Of a DNA stretch of 64,000 nucleotides, positions 46,091 through 55,659 are shown piece after piece. The notes below the pieces were generated by a model. The model was not told the DNA's origin and made no database searches. It worked only from the letters and a program-made list of their open reading frames with translations. This DNA is from Daejeonella oryzae DSM 19973 (GTDB lineage: Bacteria > Bacteroidota > Bacteroidia > Sphingobacteriales > Sphingobacteriaceae). The number at the start of each line of letters is the position of its first letter. The stretch's first letter is position 1. The stretch is from contig NZ_KE383964.1 in assembly GCF_000422945.1 (NCBI RefSeq), positions 1 to 64,000 of the forward strand, written 5' to 3'. A program made the position numbers and the translations under genes.

Positions 46091-48766
46091 ATGAGCCTGG
46101 AAAAATACGCCCGGAAGCGGGATTTTACGAAAACTTCTGAACCTAAAGCCGGAAAGAGTAAAGCCGGTAAACTCGTGTTTGTTATACAAAAGCATGCCGC
46201 CTCCCGCCTGCATTATGATTTCCGGCTGGAGATGGACGGCGTGCTAAAAAGCTGGGCAGTTCCAAAAGGCCCGTCTACCGACCCTAAAACAAAGCGTTTG
46301 GCAATGATGGTAGAAGATCATCCATTTGATTACCGCAGTTTTGAAGGAATTATTCCCAAAGGAGAATATGGCGGTGGTACCGTGATTGTTTGGGATGAAG
46401 GAACTTATGAGCCCCTGGAAAAATTAAAAACCAAAAAAGCGCAGGAAAAGCATTTGCTCCAACAATTAAAAGAAGGCTCGCTCAAAATTCATCTTCACGG
46501 AAAAAAACTTCAGGGAGAATTCGCCCTCGTTCGCACAAACGGTATGGGAGAAAATGGCTGGCTTTTAATCAAACATAAAGATGAGTTTGCCTCTCCGGAG
46601 GATATTACTAAAAACGATAAATCTGTTCTTTCAGGCAAAACCCTTGAAACTGTTGAACAAACTGCTGATAAAGTTTGGAGCAGCAATCAGGAACAAAAAA
46701 TAAAAAAACCGGCTAAAACCAAAGAAGCAGTTTCTGTTGATGCTGATGAAGAGGACGGAGGAAATGTGGAGCGCTATCTGAAACAGGCGAAAAAATCAAA
46801 AATTCCTTCCGGGATGAAACCCATGCTGGCTACCCTGGTGGATAAACCATTTGATGATTCAGACTGGGTATACGAAGTTAAATGGGACGGCTACCGTTCA
46901 TTAGCATTCATAAATGAGGGTGAAGTAGAACTTGTATCCAGAAACAACAAAAATTTTGCTGAGAAATTTTATCCGGTTTATGAGATTTTAAAAAAATGGA
47001 AAATAAATGCGGTTTTGGACGGAGAAATTCTGGTGCTGAACGAACAGGGAATTTCCAATTTCGGGCATTTGCAAAACTGGAGGAGTGAAGCCGACGGAGA
47101 ACTGGTTTTCTATGTATTTGATTTGCTTTGGTATGAAGGTAAAAATCTGATGGATCTGCCGCTTTTGCAGCGGCAGGCAATTCTCAAAAAAATACTTCCT
47201 CAGGATGATGATCGAATCAGGCTCAGCAAAGTTTTCAGTGCCAGCGGTATTGATTTTTTTAATGCCGCAGAACGGATGGGATTGGAAGGGATAATTGCCA
47301 AAAAAGCACAAAGTACATATTCTCCCAATCTACGTTCCAGGGAATGGCTCAAAATTAAAGTAAGCAAGCGTCAGGAAGTGGTTATTGGAGGATTTACCCG
47401 AAATCAGGATACCTCAAGGCCTTTCAGCTCTTTGCTGCTGGGTGTATATGAAAACGGAAAGCTGCAGTATACCGGCAAAGTTGGAACCGGTTTTTCTGTC
47501 AGCCTTCAAAAGGAAATGATGGCGGCTTTTAAACCTTTAATTAGTGATAAAAGCCCTTTTGCTGCCGAACCGGATTATAATAAACCTTCGCGGTTCAGGC
47601 CCAATCCCCTTAACGCCAAAGCTACCTGGTTAAAGCCCAGTCTGGTATGCGAAGTAAGTTTTACTGAAGTTACAGATGACGGCGTGTTTCGCCATCCGTC
47701 TTTCCAGGGCATGCGGGAGGATAAAAATGCAAAAGATGTGATTAGGGAAACGCCCGTTCATACTAATGAATTGGTTGAAGAGGAAAGTGAATCTGTTCAT
47801 TCCGGGGCTGTAAAACCCCCGAAAAATAATAGCAGGAAAACATTTCTAAATCCTAAAGATGAAACTCAGGTAAGAAAAATTTGCGGGCATGATCTCAAGT
47901 TTACCAATCTGAGCAAAATCTACTGGCCCGAAGACGGCATTACCAAAAGGGATATGTTTAATTACTATTATCAGGTAGCCGAATATATTCTTCCTTATCT
48001 TAAAGACCGTCCTCTATCTCTTAATCGTTTCCCTAACGGCATACATGGTCCCAGTTTTTATCAGAAAGATGTAAAAGGAAAAGCTCCCGAATGGGTTAAA
48101 ACATTTCCGTATACTAATGGCGAGGGCGAAAAAAAGGAATATCTTGTCGGAACAGATGAGGCGGCTTTATTGTGGATGGCCTCTTTGGGTTGTATAGAAA
48201 TGAATCCCTGGTTCAGCAGAATAACTTCACCGGATAACCCGGATTATTGTGTGATAGACCTCGATCCTGATAAGCAGACATTTAACCAGGTAATAGAAGC
48301 TGCACAGCAAGTTAAAACAGTTTTGGACACCATAAATGTTCCTTCTTTTTGTAAAACTTCCGGTTCTACCGGAATTCATATCTATATCCCGCTGGATGCT
48401 CAATACACCTATGATCAGTCGCAAATGTTTGCTAAAATTATTGTGAGTATTGTGCAAAAGCAACTACCGGCTTTTACAAGTTTAGAACGTATGGTGGCAA
48501 AACGCAATGGAAAAATGTATCTCGACTTTCTGCAAAATCGTCCCGGTGCTACTATCGCATGTCCGTATTCTTTGCGTCCAAAACCGGGAGCAACCGTTTC
48601 AATGCCGCTTCATTGGGATGAAGTTAAACCGGGCTTAAAAATGAAGGACTTCACGATTAATAATTGCATAGATCGTCTGAAAACAGAAGGTGATTTGTTT
48701 AAAGGAGTGTTGGGTAAAGGGATAAATCTCGAAAAAACACTGGAAAAAGCACAAAGCATATTTTAA
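46091..48766 (+). CDS. ligD: DNA ligase D (phosphoesterase-ligase-polymerase)
   Basis: This 891-residue multifunctional enzyme of bacterial non-homologous end joining has all three modules in the order PE, LIG, POL. The 3'-phosphoesterase (about 1-165) has His35, His41, Asp43 and His77, the set known from Pseudomonas LigD. The ATP-dependent ligase (about 240-560) has the nucleotidyl Lys264 in EVKWDGYR. The primase-like polymerase (about 600-891) has LSLNRFPNG, KAPEWVKTF and the metal pair in VIDLDPD. It lies after the LytTR gene but separate from it. A Ku gene was not found in the window, though end joining by LigD normally needs Ku. Confidence 0.95.
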   Translation: MSLEKYARKRDFTKTSEPKAGKSKAGKLVFVIQKHAASRLHYDFRLEMDGVLKSWAVPKGPSTDPKTKRLAMMVEDHPFDYRSFEGIIPKGEYGGGTVIVWDEGTYEPLEKLKTKKAQEKHLLQQLKEGSLKIHLHGKKLQGEFALVRTNGMGENGWLLIKHKDEFASPEDITKNDKSVLSGKTLETVEQTADKVWSSNQEQKIKKPAKTKEAVSVDADEEDGGNVERYLKQAKKSKIPSGMKPMLATLVDKPFDDSDWVYEVKWDGYRSLAFINEGEVELVSRNNKNFAEKFYPVYEILKKWKINAVLDGEILVLNEQGISNFGHLQNWRSEADGELVFYVFDLLWYEGKNLMDLPLLQRQAILKKILPQDDDRIRLSKVFSASGIDFFNAAERMGLEGIIAKKAQSTYSPNLRSREWLKIKVSKRQEVVIGGFTRNQDTSRPFSSLLLGVYENGKLQYTGKVGTGFSVSLQKEMMAAFKPLISDKSPFAAEPDYNKPSRFRPNPLNAKATWLKPSLVCEVSFTEVTDDGVFRHPSFQGMREDKNAKDVIRETPVHTNELVEEESESVHSGAVKPPKNNSRKTFLNPKDETQVRKICGHDLKFTNLSKIYWPEDGITKRDMFNYYYQVAEYILPYLKDRPLSLNRFPNGIHGPSFYQKDVKGKAPEWVKTFPYTNGEGEKKEYLVGTDEAALLWMASLGCIEMNPWFSRITSPDNPDYCVIDLDPDKQTFNQVIEAAQQVKTVLDTINVPSFCKTSGSTGIHIYIPLDAQYTYDQSQMFAKIIVSIVQKQLPAFTSLERMVAKRNGKMYLDFLQNRPGATIACPYSLRPKPGATVSMPLHWDEVKPGLKMKDFTINNCIDRLKTEGDLFKGVLGKGINLEKTLEKAQSIF

Positions 48767-48882
48767 TTGCTGATGTAAATTTGGCTTACATGAATGATGG
48801 TCTTAGTGATGGATGTTTTACAAAACCTCGCCTCCGGCGGATATTTAAATGTTTATATATTTAGCATTAAAAAAAACCTGTC

Positions 48883-49347
48883 ATGATGAAAAAACTTCTG
48901 GTATTCTTTTTTATTTCAGCTGCTTCTTTATTCACTGCGAAGTCGCAAACTCAAAATCCAAAATACAATAAGGCTCTTGCCGACAGCCTGGGAGCTGATG
49001 AATATGGTATGAAAAAATATTATTTCGTCATCCTGAAAACAGGCTCAAATAAAACTCAGGATAAGGAAACCTTAAAAACTCTTTTCAAAGGGCATATGGA
49101 TAATATTACACGCCTGGCAAAAGAGGGTAAGCTGATAGTTGCCGGACCCATGGGGGAAAATGATAAGCAGTATAGGGGATTATTTATTTTTGCTGTGAAA
49201 ACTAAAAACGAAATTGAAGATTTGCTGCAAACCGATCCGGCTATAAAGGCAAATATATTCAGTTCAGAAATATACGAATGGTATGGTTCGGCCGCATTAC
49301 CGGCATATTTGGAATTTCACGAAAAAATCGAAAAAACGAAATTTTAA
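48883..49347 (+). CDS. Exported YciI-like protein
   Basis: This 154-residue protein has a signal peptide (about 21 residues, ending AKSQT) and a YciI-like domain: YYFVILKTGSN, then HMDNITRLAKEGKLIVAGPMGEND and LFIFAVKTKNEIEDLLQTDPAI. The domain forms a ferredoxin-like dimer; cytoplasmic relatives bind small molecules or act on chlorinated substrates. An exported version is unusual but occurs in Bacteroidota. It stands alone; role unknown. Confidence 0.83.
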   Translation: MMKKLLVFFFISAASLFTAKSQTQNPKYNKALADSLGADEYGMKKYYFVILKTGSNKTQDKETLKTLFKGHMDNITRLAKEGKLIVAGPMGENDKQYRGLFIFAVKTKNEIEDLLQTDPAIKANIFSSEIYEWYGSAALPAYLEFHEKIEKTKF

Positions 49348-49368
49348 AAGAGGGGCGAAATTGCAGAT

Positions 49369-50985
49369 CTAAACAGGAATGTTTTCGATAGAATCAATTA
49401 GCCCCGGCGGAGTATCAGCTACATATTCTGATAGCTGAATATCTTCCAGAAATGTATTTGAGAAAAGAGAGGCCGTTTGCCTGGAAAGTAAAGCGCTTCT
49501 GTATTCTTTCCATTTTACAGCATCAGTTCCATACATATGCTGAATAAGTCCAGGATATGACCATGCTGCATTTTTACCCCAATGCAGGGTAAATGGAATA
49601 TTATTGGATTTTAATACATCAATCATCCTTTCAGAAAACTGCTCCAGGCTAAGCATGTTTTTATTTCCTTTCCATAAAACGCCGTCTATTTCCAGCATGC
49701 AGGTAACCGGGAACCGGGTAAATGCCAGAGTAGCTTTTGAGGCTTTTACAAAGCGCATAGCATATATCCCCGGAATAGGGCCTTCTTCTCTGGCAAGTTT
49801 CACTAATAATTGAAGCGCTTTACCGGAATCCCGGTGGTCAATACCTACTGAACACGCAAATGCAGGTCCCTGGTGCGGAGCATCCCAGAAAATTTCGGCC
49901 AATGTGCCGGTAACATCATCATCCGGTTTGGGTAATACGTCTTTTTCCAAAAGCTTAATAAGTTTAGGAATACTGTTTTTATAACGCTCGGCTATCTTTC
50001 CAAATAAAATGATCAGATCTTTATACAAGGCTGTTTTTATTCTGGGAAAAGGATCCTCATAAACTTCCCGGTAGGGTTTTTTATACATTACTTCTACCAC
50101 ATAGTCGGAATCATTATTATAAGGGTTTATAAATACTTTGTAATGGAACGGCCGGTTTCCTTTTCCCTCAGCATCCACTTCTGTTGATATCCTGAAATTT
50201 GAATCTTTAAAATTGAGTGTTTCGGCAAGTTGTATAGCCTCCTCCTTACTGATTTTTCGTACATACCGGTTGAGCAAAAAGCGATCTTCGGTTTCAATAA
50301 GCACCGAATGCACAAATCCGAAAGCACCTAATCCTACAAGCGCCGCATTAAACAATCCATCATTTCTGATCACTCTGGCCCCGATACTGTCTGTAAATGT
50401 TTTATTTAATGCCGGCTGTGTATGACGTTCCAGGTAAACAATATCACTTTCGGCAGGGCCGGTAATCAGGTTTATCCCTACAACAAAATCCTGAACGGAT
50501 CCGAAATCTAGGGCCGAACCATGTATACCCGTTGAAATTGAACCGCCGATGGTCTGTCCGTTACTCGCACCGCTTGCCTTCAGAGACTGCCCCCGTCTGA
50601 ATACGAATTCAGAAATTTCCTTAATCGTATTTCCGCATTCAAATAAATAAAGGTTCTGATTTTTAAAGCTGGTATTCTGTTCAAGCATTTCAGCGGAAAC
50701 AGGAATTTTTATATTCATTTCCCCATTGTAATGCATGCGGTCTTTGTGATGGGCAATGTGCGACATAGACCAGGCGGAACCGTAGGCCCTGAAACCTTCG
50801 CCATGATCCAGCGCATCTTTCAGTAATCTCCTGATTTCTACCGAAGCATCGTTATAGCGCTCAATATCGGAAGGCATATTACCTTTTTCCTCCAATGTGG
50901 TTTTATAAAGCGTTTTAGTAGGAAAGGGACCATTGTTATGAAATGTATCCCATGTACCAATTGGATGAATACTGGTATGTGCCAT
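49369..50985 (-). CDS. FAD-linked lactone-oxidase-like flavoprotein
   Basis: This 538-residue protein has the FAD_binding_4 domain of vanillyl-alcohol oxidase-type enzymes: the loop SLKASGASNGQTIGGSISTGIHG (within about 131-155) binds the cofactor, and a C-terminal ALO-like part (WGKNAAWSYPG near 481) resembles sugar-lactone oxidases. No signal peptide is seen. The upstream gene, 1 bp away, encodes a small lipoprotein, so both are likely co-transcribed. Sugar or lactone oxidation is possible, but the substrate is unknown. Confidence 0.82.
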   Translation of the reverse strand: MAHTSIHPIGTWDTFHNNGPFPTKTLYKTTLEEKGNMPSDIERYNDASVEIRRLLKDALDHGEGFRAYGSAWSMSHIAHHKDRMHYNGEMNIKIPVSAEMLEQNTSFKNQNLYLFECGNTIKEISEFVFRRGQSLKASGASNGQTIGGSISTGIHGSALDFGSVQDFVVGINLITGPAESDIVYLERHTQPALNKTFTDSIGARVIRNDGLFNAALVGLGAFGFVHSVLIETEDRFLLNRYVRKISKEEAIQLAETLNFKDSNFRISTEVDAEGKGNRPFHYKVFINPYNNDSDYVVEVMYKKPYREVYEDPFPRIKTALYKDLIILFGKIAERYKNSIPKLIKLLEKDVLPKPDDDVTGTLAEIFWDAPHQGPAFACSVGIDHRDSGKALQLLVKLAREEGPIPGIYAMRFVKASKATLAFTRFPVTCMLEIDGVLWKGNKNMLSLEQFSERMIDVLKSNNIPFTLHWGKNAAWSYPGLIQHMYGTDAVKWKEYRSALLSRQTASLFSNTFLEDIQLSEYVADTPPGLIDSIENIPV

Positions 50986-50986
50986 T

Positions 50987-51346
50987 TTAGTTTGATTCCT
51001 TTAAACAAACGTATTTTATTTTTACTATCCGCTTTTTGCCAAAAGTAATTCCGCTAAGCAAAACCCCGCCAAATGTAACCCGGTATTCAAGTGAATGAAA
51101 TCCACCCTCATTGCATTTTTCCAGGAGGGTAAATTCACTTTGAAGCAGTTTAAGGGATATGGTCGTGTCAATTTCTATTACTTTTTTACCACGGTAAAAT
51201 CCTGATGAATTATTTAAAGGATCAGGCTCAGGAACACCTCTGGTATTGACAAGGCGAACTGAATAACAGGACTGAAGAACTAAAAAGAGTGCAGCTAACA
51301 GGGACAAAAGAAGCAGCCTTGGGCGAGTTGGCTTTTTTATATTCAT
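50987..51346 (-). CDS. Small Bor-like lipoprotein
   Basis: This 119-residue lipoprotein has a basic n-region, a hydrophobic run and the lipobox LVLQSC (Cys27). The mature part ends with a pattern like the phage Bor/Iss serum-resistance lipoprotein: CNEGGFHSLEYRVTFGG, then LLSGITFGKKRIVKIKYVC, with two spaced cysteines. This resemblance is by eye only. It is 1 bp upstream of the flavoprotein gene and probably translated with it. Function unknown. Confidence 0.7.
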   Translation of the reverse strand: MNIKKPTRPRLLLLSLLAALFLVLQSCYSVRLVNTRGVPEPDPLNNSSGFYRGKKVIEIDTTISLKLLQSEFTLLEKCNEGGFHSLEYRVTFGGVLLSGITFGKKRIVKIKYVCLKESN

Positions 51347-51541
51347 CGCATGGAGCAGCAGGTTTGTTAAGAAATATACTCGCCATATTAGAAAGTCTAC
51401 GTGATTTATAACCTGCTAAACCTTCATTTTAATGGGCTCGTATCAGAAATACTATTTCCTGAAGCCTTATAAATTTATTGAAAATAAAAGCGAACTGCAA
51501 GGAATTACCGTACAATATCAGCACATACTGTATCTCATAAT

Positions 51542-53095
51542 CTAGGCCTTCCTGTCCATTTTCTCTATGGCAACATGATAGGCCGGATCTTCTATAATAT
51601 TCACATCAATTATCTGATCTGCGTTTTTAAGTAATCTGCGGCAATCTTCACTCAGGTGCCTTAAATGTAGTTTTTTGCCTGCCTGGCGATATTTCTCAGT
51701 TAGTTTATTCAGTGCTTCAATCCCGGACATGTCGGCAACCCGGCTGTCTTTGAAATCGATTATAATTTCTTTGGGGTCGCTGGCCAGATCAAATTTTTCA
51801 TTAAAAGCAGCAACTGAACCGAAAAATAGTGGTCCGTAGATTTCGTAATGCTTTACGCCGCTCTCATCCAGATATTTTTTTGCCCGGATTCGTTTTGAAC
51901 TTTCCCAGGCAAAAACCAGTGCAGAAATAATCACTCCAATAAGTACGGCCAGGGCCAGATTATGTAAGTAAACGGTAATTATCGCTACCAAAATTCCAAC
52001 AAAAATATCCGGAAGGGGCATTTTATTGATGATTTTAAAACTTACCCACTCAAATGTGCCGATTGCAACCATAATCATTACTCCGGTTAAAGCTGCCATG
52101 GGAACCAGTTCTATTACAGGTGCGCCATACAATATAATTAAGAGAATAGTCAGCGAGGCAATTATTCCCGATAGGCGGGCTCTGGCTCCCGCAGAAAGGT
52201 TAACTAATGTTTGGGCAATCATCGGGCAGCCGCCCATTCCGGAAAATAAACCATTTAAAATATTCGCACTGCCCTGAGCAATACTTTCCCGGTTTCCGTT
52301 TCCCCGGGTTCCGGTAATCTCATCTACCAGATTGAGGGTTAGTAAACCTTCGGTTAAACCTACGCCCGCCATGATCAGAGAATATGGAAAGATAATTTTA
52401 AGGGTATCCAGGTTAAACGGAATTTGCGGAACATGAAAAGGAGGGAAGCCCCCGCTGACAGATGCAATGTCCCGGACAAGCCTGGTGTCGATATTAAATC
52501 CTAATACAATCAGGAAAATGACAATTATTGCTATTAAAGAAGCAGGAATAGCTTTTGTTAAGCGGGGAACAAATGTAATTATAGCAATTGTTAACGCAGT
52601 AAGTCCGGCCATAATCCATAAAGCTTCACCTCTCATCCAGATCGTTTGCCCATTTACAACCGTTTTAAACTGCCCCAGCTGTGACATGAAAATGATCACA
52701 GCCAGACCGTTAACAAATCCATACATAACAGACTGCGGAACCAGGCGGATAAACTTTCCCAATCTGAATAATCCGGTCAGGATTTGTAAAACACCCGCCA
52801 GGGCGACCGCGGCTAAAACGTATTCAATACCATTTGAATTCATCAAGGCAATTAAAACCACAACGGTTGCGCCGGCGCCTCCGGAAATCAAACCGGGCCG
52901 CCCTCCAAAAATAGAGGTAACCAAACCCATAATAAAGGCAGCATATAAACCCATCAGGGGAGGAAAACCGGCCAGAATTGCAAATGATAAAGATTCGGGC
53001 ATCATCGTCATGGCAACGGTTATTCCTGCAAGAATTTCAGTTTTGTAATTAACTTTTTGAGTGAAATCGAACAGATTAAACCATGACTTTTTCAT
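51542..53095 (-). CDS. SulP-family anion transporter with STAS domain
   Basis: This 517-residue inner-membrane transporter of the SulP/SLC26 type has some ten to twelve membrane helices, including AGITVAMTMMPESLSFAILAGFPPLMGLYAAF and the signature region around GAGATVVVLIAL. A C-terminal STAS domain (from about 420) has IIDFKDSRVADMSGIEAL. Family members carry sulfate, bicarbonate or other anions; the substrate here is not certain. It stands alone. TATTTTTG at 53243-53236 (minus) could be a distant promoter. Confidence 0.9.
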   Translation of the reverse strand: MKKSWFNLFDFTQKVNYKTEILAGITVAMTMMPESLSFAILAGFPPLMGLYAAFIMGLVTSIFGGRPGLISGGAGATVVVLIALMNSNGIEYVLAAVALAGVLQILTGLFRLGKFIRLVPQSVMYGFVNGLAVIIFMSQLGQFKTVVNGQTIWMRGEALWIMAGLTALTIAIITFVPRLTKAIPASLIAIIVIFLIVLGFNIDTRLVRDIASVSGGFPPFHVPQIPFNLDTLKIIFPYSLIMAGVGLTEGLLTLNLVDEITGTRGNGNRESIAQGSANILNGLFSGMGGCPMIAQTLVNLSAGARARLSGIIASLTILLIILYGAPVIELVPMAALTGVMIMVAIGTFEWVSFKIINKMPLPDIFVGILVAIITVYLHNLALAVLIGVIISALVFAWESSKRIRAKKYLDESGVKHYEIYGPLFFGSVAAFNEKFDLASDPKEIIIDFKDSRVADMSGIEALNKLTEKYRQAGKKLHLRHLSEDCRRLLKNADQIIDVNIIEDPAYHVAIEKMDRKA

Positions 53096-53311
53096 ATAAT
53101 ATCGCGGTATTGGATTAAGAATAGCTGAGAATTCTGGATAACTGCAAAAAAAAGATTCAAATTAGACAACCAGTTTTCATGATGCCTGATATTTTGCAAT
53201 CAAGCAGATCTATTAAAACAGGATAGTACAAATTCCAAAAATAGCTTTCACAATTTACTTGTATTGTGAAATTAGTACTGGATTTCAGGATCGATGCAAA
53301 ATCAACTAAGT

Positions 53312-53986
53312 TTAATCTTTAATCAAACTCCGGATATTTATAAGTTCACCAAATAATACCAGAATGTCATTCTCTTCCAAAACAGTTTGGGCAGTGGCAA
53401 TACCGGAGGCTTCTTTAGAGAGATTTTTATTTCCATCTATCATATTTTCCTTAATCAGGGTTAAAACCAACACCTTGTAAGAATTTATGAAATCGGCTTT
53501 TTCCACAGTTTTGCCAATATATCTTTTTGGAACTTTGGCTTCAACAATACTATATTTTTCACTGATCTTAAAGGAATCAACTACTTCTTCAAGGTCCAGC
53601 CGCATTGCCAGCCGCTCGGCAGATTCTTCTTCAGGAAGCACGTATTCCTGTATAGCCATCGCATCCAGAACCGTTTTTTGCAGGTCAGATACCACACGGC
53701 CAATAATCCGTTTAACATTCAGCTGTTTTAGCAAAGCGGTGGTTAACAAAGAGGCTGATTCATCCTCGCCAATGGCAACAATCACTGCATCAACATCCTT
53801 TAATGGTAAGGAACTCACTGCATCTCTGTCTGTAGAATTCATGCAAATAGTATGCGTAATTCCATCTTTCAGCTGTTCCACTTTCTTCATGCTGTTGTCA
53901 ACGCCAATCACTTCATGACCCATTTCTGTAAGGCGCACTGCCAGAGCTTCACCAAAATGACCTAAACCAAATACTATAAATTTCAT
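53312..53986 (-). CDS. TrkA/KtrA-type potassium channel regulatory subunit
   Basis: This 224-residue cytoplasmic protein gates the TrkH-type channel by binding nucleotides. The RCK_N domain begins with the Rossmann turn FGLGHFGEALA and contains VGVDNSMKKVEQLKD; the RCK_C domain (from about 140) has KISEKYSIVEAKVPKRYIG. It follows the channel gene by 51 bp in the same direction, as a KtrA-KtrB-like pair. Confidence 0.92.
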   Translation of the reverse strand: MKFIVFGLGHFGEALAVRLTEMGHEVIGVDNSMKKVEQLKDGITHTICMNSTDRDAVSSLPLKDVDAVIVAIGEDESASLLTTALLKQLNVKRIIGRVVSDLQKTVLDAMAIQEYVLPEEESAERLAMRLDLEEVVDSFKISEKYSIVEAKVPKRYIGKTVEKADFINSYKVLVLTLIKENMIDGNKNLSKEASGIATAQTVLEENDILVLFGELINIRSLIKD

Positions 53987-54037
53987 CCTTAATCTTGTTA
54001 AACTGCTGTCTTAATACTTGTTAAAATAGTTTTCCTG

Positions 54038-55426
54038 TTAAAATAACACATGTTCCTCCGGATATTGATAGGGTCGGGGATGAATATTTTTGATTAGTGC
54101 GATCAGCAAAGTTAATGTTCCGACTCTTCCAAGAAACATTGTACTTGCAAGTATATACTTTCCTGCTGTGCTGAGAGATGGAGTGATTCCTATACTTAAT
54201 CCCACGGTACTGTATGCCGAAAAACTTTCAAAAGCCAGGGCAATCAGACCTTTATCCCCGTCGGTTAAGGATAAAAGGAAAATAGATATCCCCAGCCATA
54301 TTAAAGACAGAGAAATGATTGCAAACGATTTTCTGACCGATTCGTCTGAGATTTCACGCTTATAAATATTTATATTCTGCTGATTTCTGCCGGTATTAAT
54401 TATGTTAAGCGTGGCTACCGCGATGGTAGAAGTTCGAATTCCTCCTCCTGTAGAACCTGGTGAGGCGCCAATCCACATCAATAACATGACGATCATAATT
54501 GCAGGAAACGACATAGCCGTCATGTCTACAGTGTTAAAACCTGCGGTCCGCGGAGTTGAACCGGCAAAAAATGCGGTAACCATTTTCCCGTATAAAGTAG
54601 GGTGTTCTGCCAGGGTATTATTATATTCTAAAAAGAAATAGGAAACAAACCCAAACACCAATAATATTAAGGTGGTATAAAAAATCAGTTTAGAATTAAA
54701 GGTCATAACCCAGGCTTTGTATTTGATGGCTTTACCATGCCGCACCCGATTATAAAGCAGAACCGCCCATCTTTTTAGGAAAACCTGCACATTTAAAATA
54801 ATGGCAAATCCCATTCCACCAAGAATAAAAAGGGCAGCAATTATTAATTGTAATGGATAATTAAAGCGGGTACTTTGATCATATAATCCGGCTGAAAGGG
54901 TAGAAAACCCGGCATTGCAAAAAGCCGAAATTGAATGAAATACAGAAAAGAATACATGTTCACCGTTAGTGCTGAATTGTTGTGGCGAGGTGCTGGCATA
55001 TATTAAAATAGCTCCCATAAGCTCAAAGAAGAAAGTCAGCAGGACTATCTTAATCAGTGAGCGAAGTACGTTACTCATGTTCTTCTCACTCATCAGTTCA
55101 GAAAACATGATCTGATTTTTGAAAGACGATCGTCCGGTTAAAAAGTATCCAAAGAAACCGGTAAAGGTCATTATTCCCAAACCACCCAGCTGGATAAGAA
55201 TTAAAATTACGTAATGCCCGAATAAACTTAATTGTTTACTGATGTCAAATACTGCTAATCCTGTTATGCAAACTGCACTGGTTGACATAAAAACCGCATC
55301 AGAAAACGCTATTGTACCGCCGCTTGATGCGTAAGGCAGTAACAAAAATCCTGTCCCGATACTTATAAGTAACAGAAAACTAAGCACAAAGAGATAGGTA
55401 GGATTAATATAGTATTTGGTGATCAT
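54038..55426 (-). CDS. TrkH/KtrB-family potassium uptake channel
   Basis: This 462-residue inner-membrane channel of the TrkH/KtrB family has the four repeated pore segments. The filter glycines show in STSAVCITGLAVFDIS, SAFCNAGFSTLSAG, GSTPRTAGFNTVDM and ESFSAYSTVGLSIGITP. The length fits KtrB more than TrkH. A -7 promoter element lies 35-42 bp upstream and would serve both genes. The RCK subunit follows downstream. It takes up K+, driven by ion gradients. Confidence 0.93.
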   Translation of the reverse strand: MITKYYINPTYLFVLSFLLLISIGTGFLLLPYASSGGTIAFSDAVFMSTSAVCITGLAVFDISKQLSLFGHYVILILIQLGGLGIMTFTGFFGYFLTGRSSFKNQIMFSELMSEKNMSNVLRSLIKIVLLTFFFELMGAILIYASTSPQQFSTNGEHVFFSVFHSISAFCNAGFSTLSAGLYDQSTRFNYPLQLIIAALFILGGMGFAIILNVQVFLKRWAVLLYNRVRHGKAIKYKAWVMTFNSKLIFYTTLILLVFGFVSYFFLEYNNTLAEHPTLYGKMVTAFFAGSTPRTAGFNTVDMTAMSFPAIMIVMLLMWIGASPGSTGGGIRTSTIAVATLNIINTGRNQQNINIYKREISDESVRKSFAIISLSLIWLGISIFLLSLTDGDKGLIALAFESFSAYSTVGLSIGITPSLSTAGKYILASTMFLGRVGTLTLLIALIKNIHPRPYQYPEEHVLF

Positions 55427-55460
55427 GCAGTTTACCTGAGGATATTTCTTTGGAAAGCCA

Positions 55461-55468
55461 CAAACATA
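55461..55468 (-). promoter_or_regulatory. -7 promoter element of the potassium-uptake operon
   Basis: The minus strand reads TATGTTTG, matching TAnnTTTG exactly, 35-42 bp before the channel start. Transcription would begin near 55454. A -33 TTTG at the usual distance is not seen. Confidence 0.45.
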
Positions 55469-55659
55469 GCAAAAGAATGAACTTTACGCCAACTGGGGCA
55501 GATTTAGAATTGCTGATTCTTTCAATCGTTGTTTTAAAATAAGGTCTTATTATCTGTAATGCATTTAATTTTTATGAATGAAGATTGCAGTCATATTTTA
55601 AATATGTATTTTGTTAGAGCAAAACCGTAGCGGTTTAAGATTTTTAAATAATATATACA

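Noticed and set aside
52467-53048. A 193-residue open frame antisense to the SulP gene
   Set aside because: It runs opposite a clear transporter gene and its composition (Ile/Thr/Pro-rich) mirrors the membrane-helix codons on the other strand.
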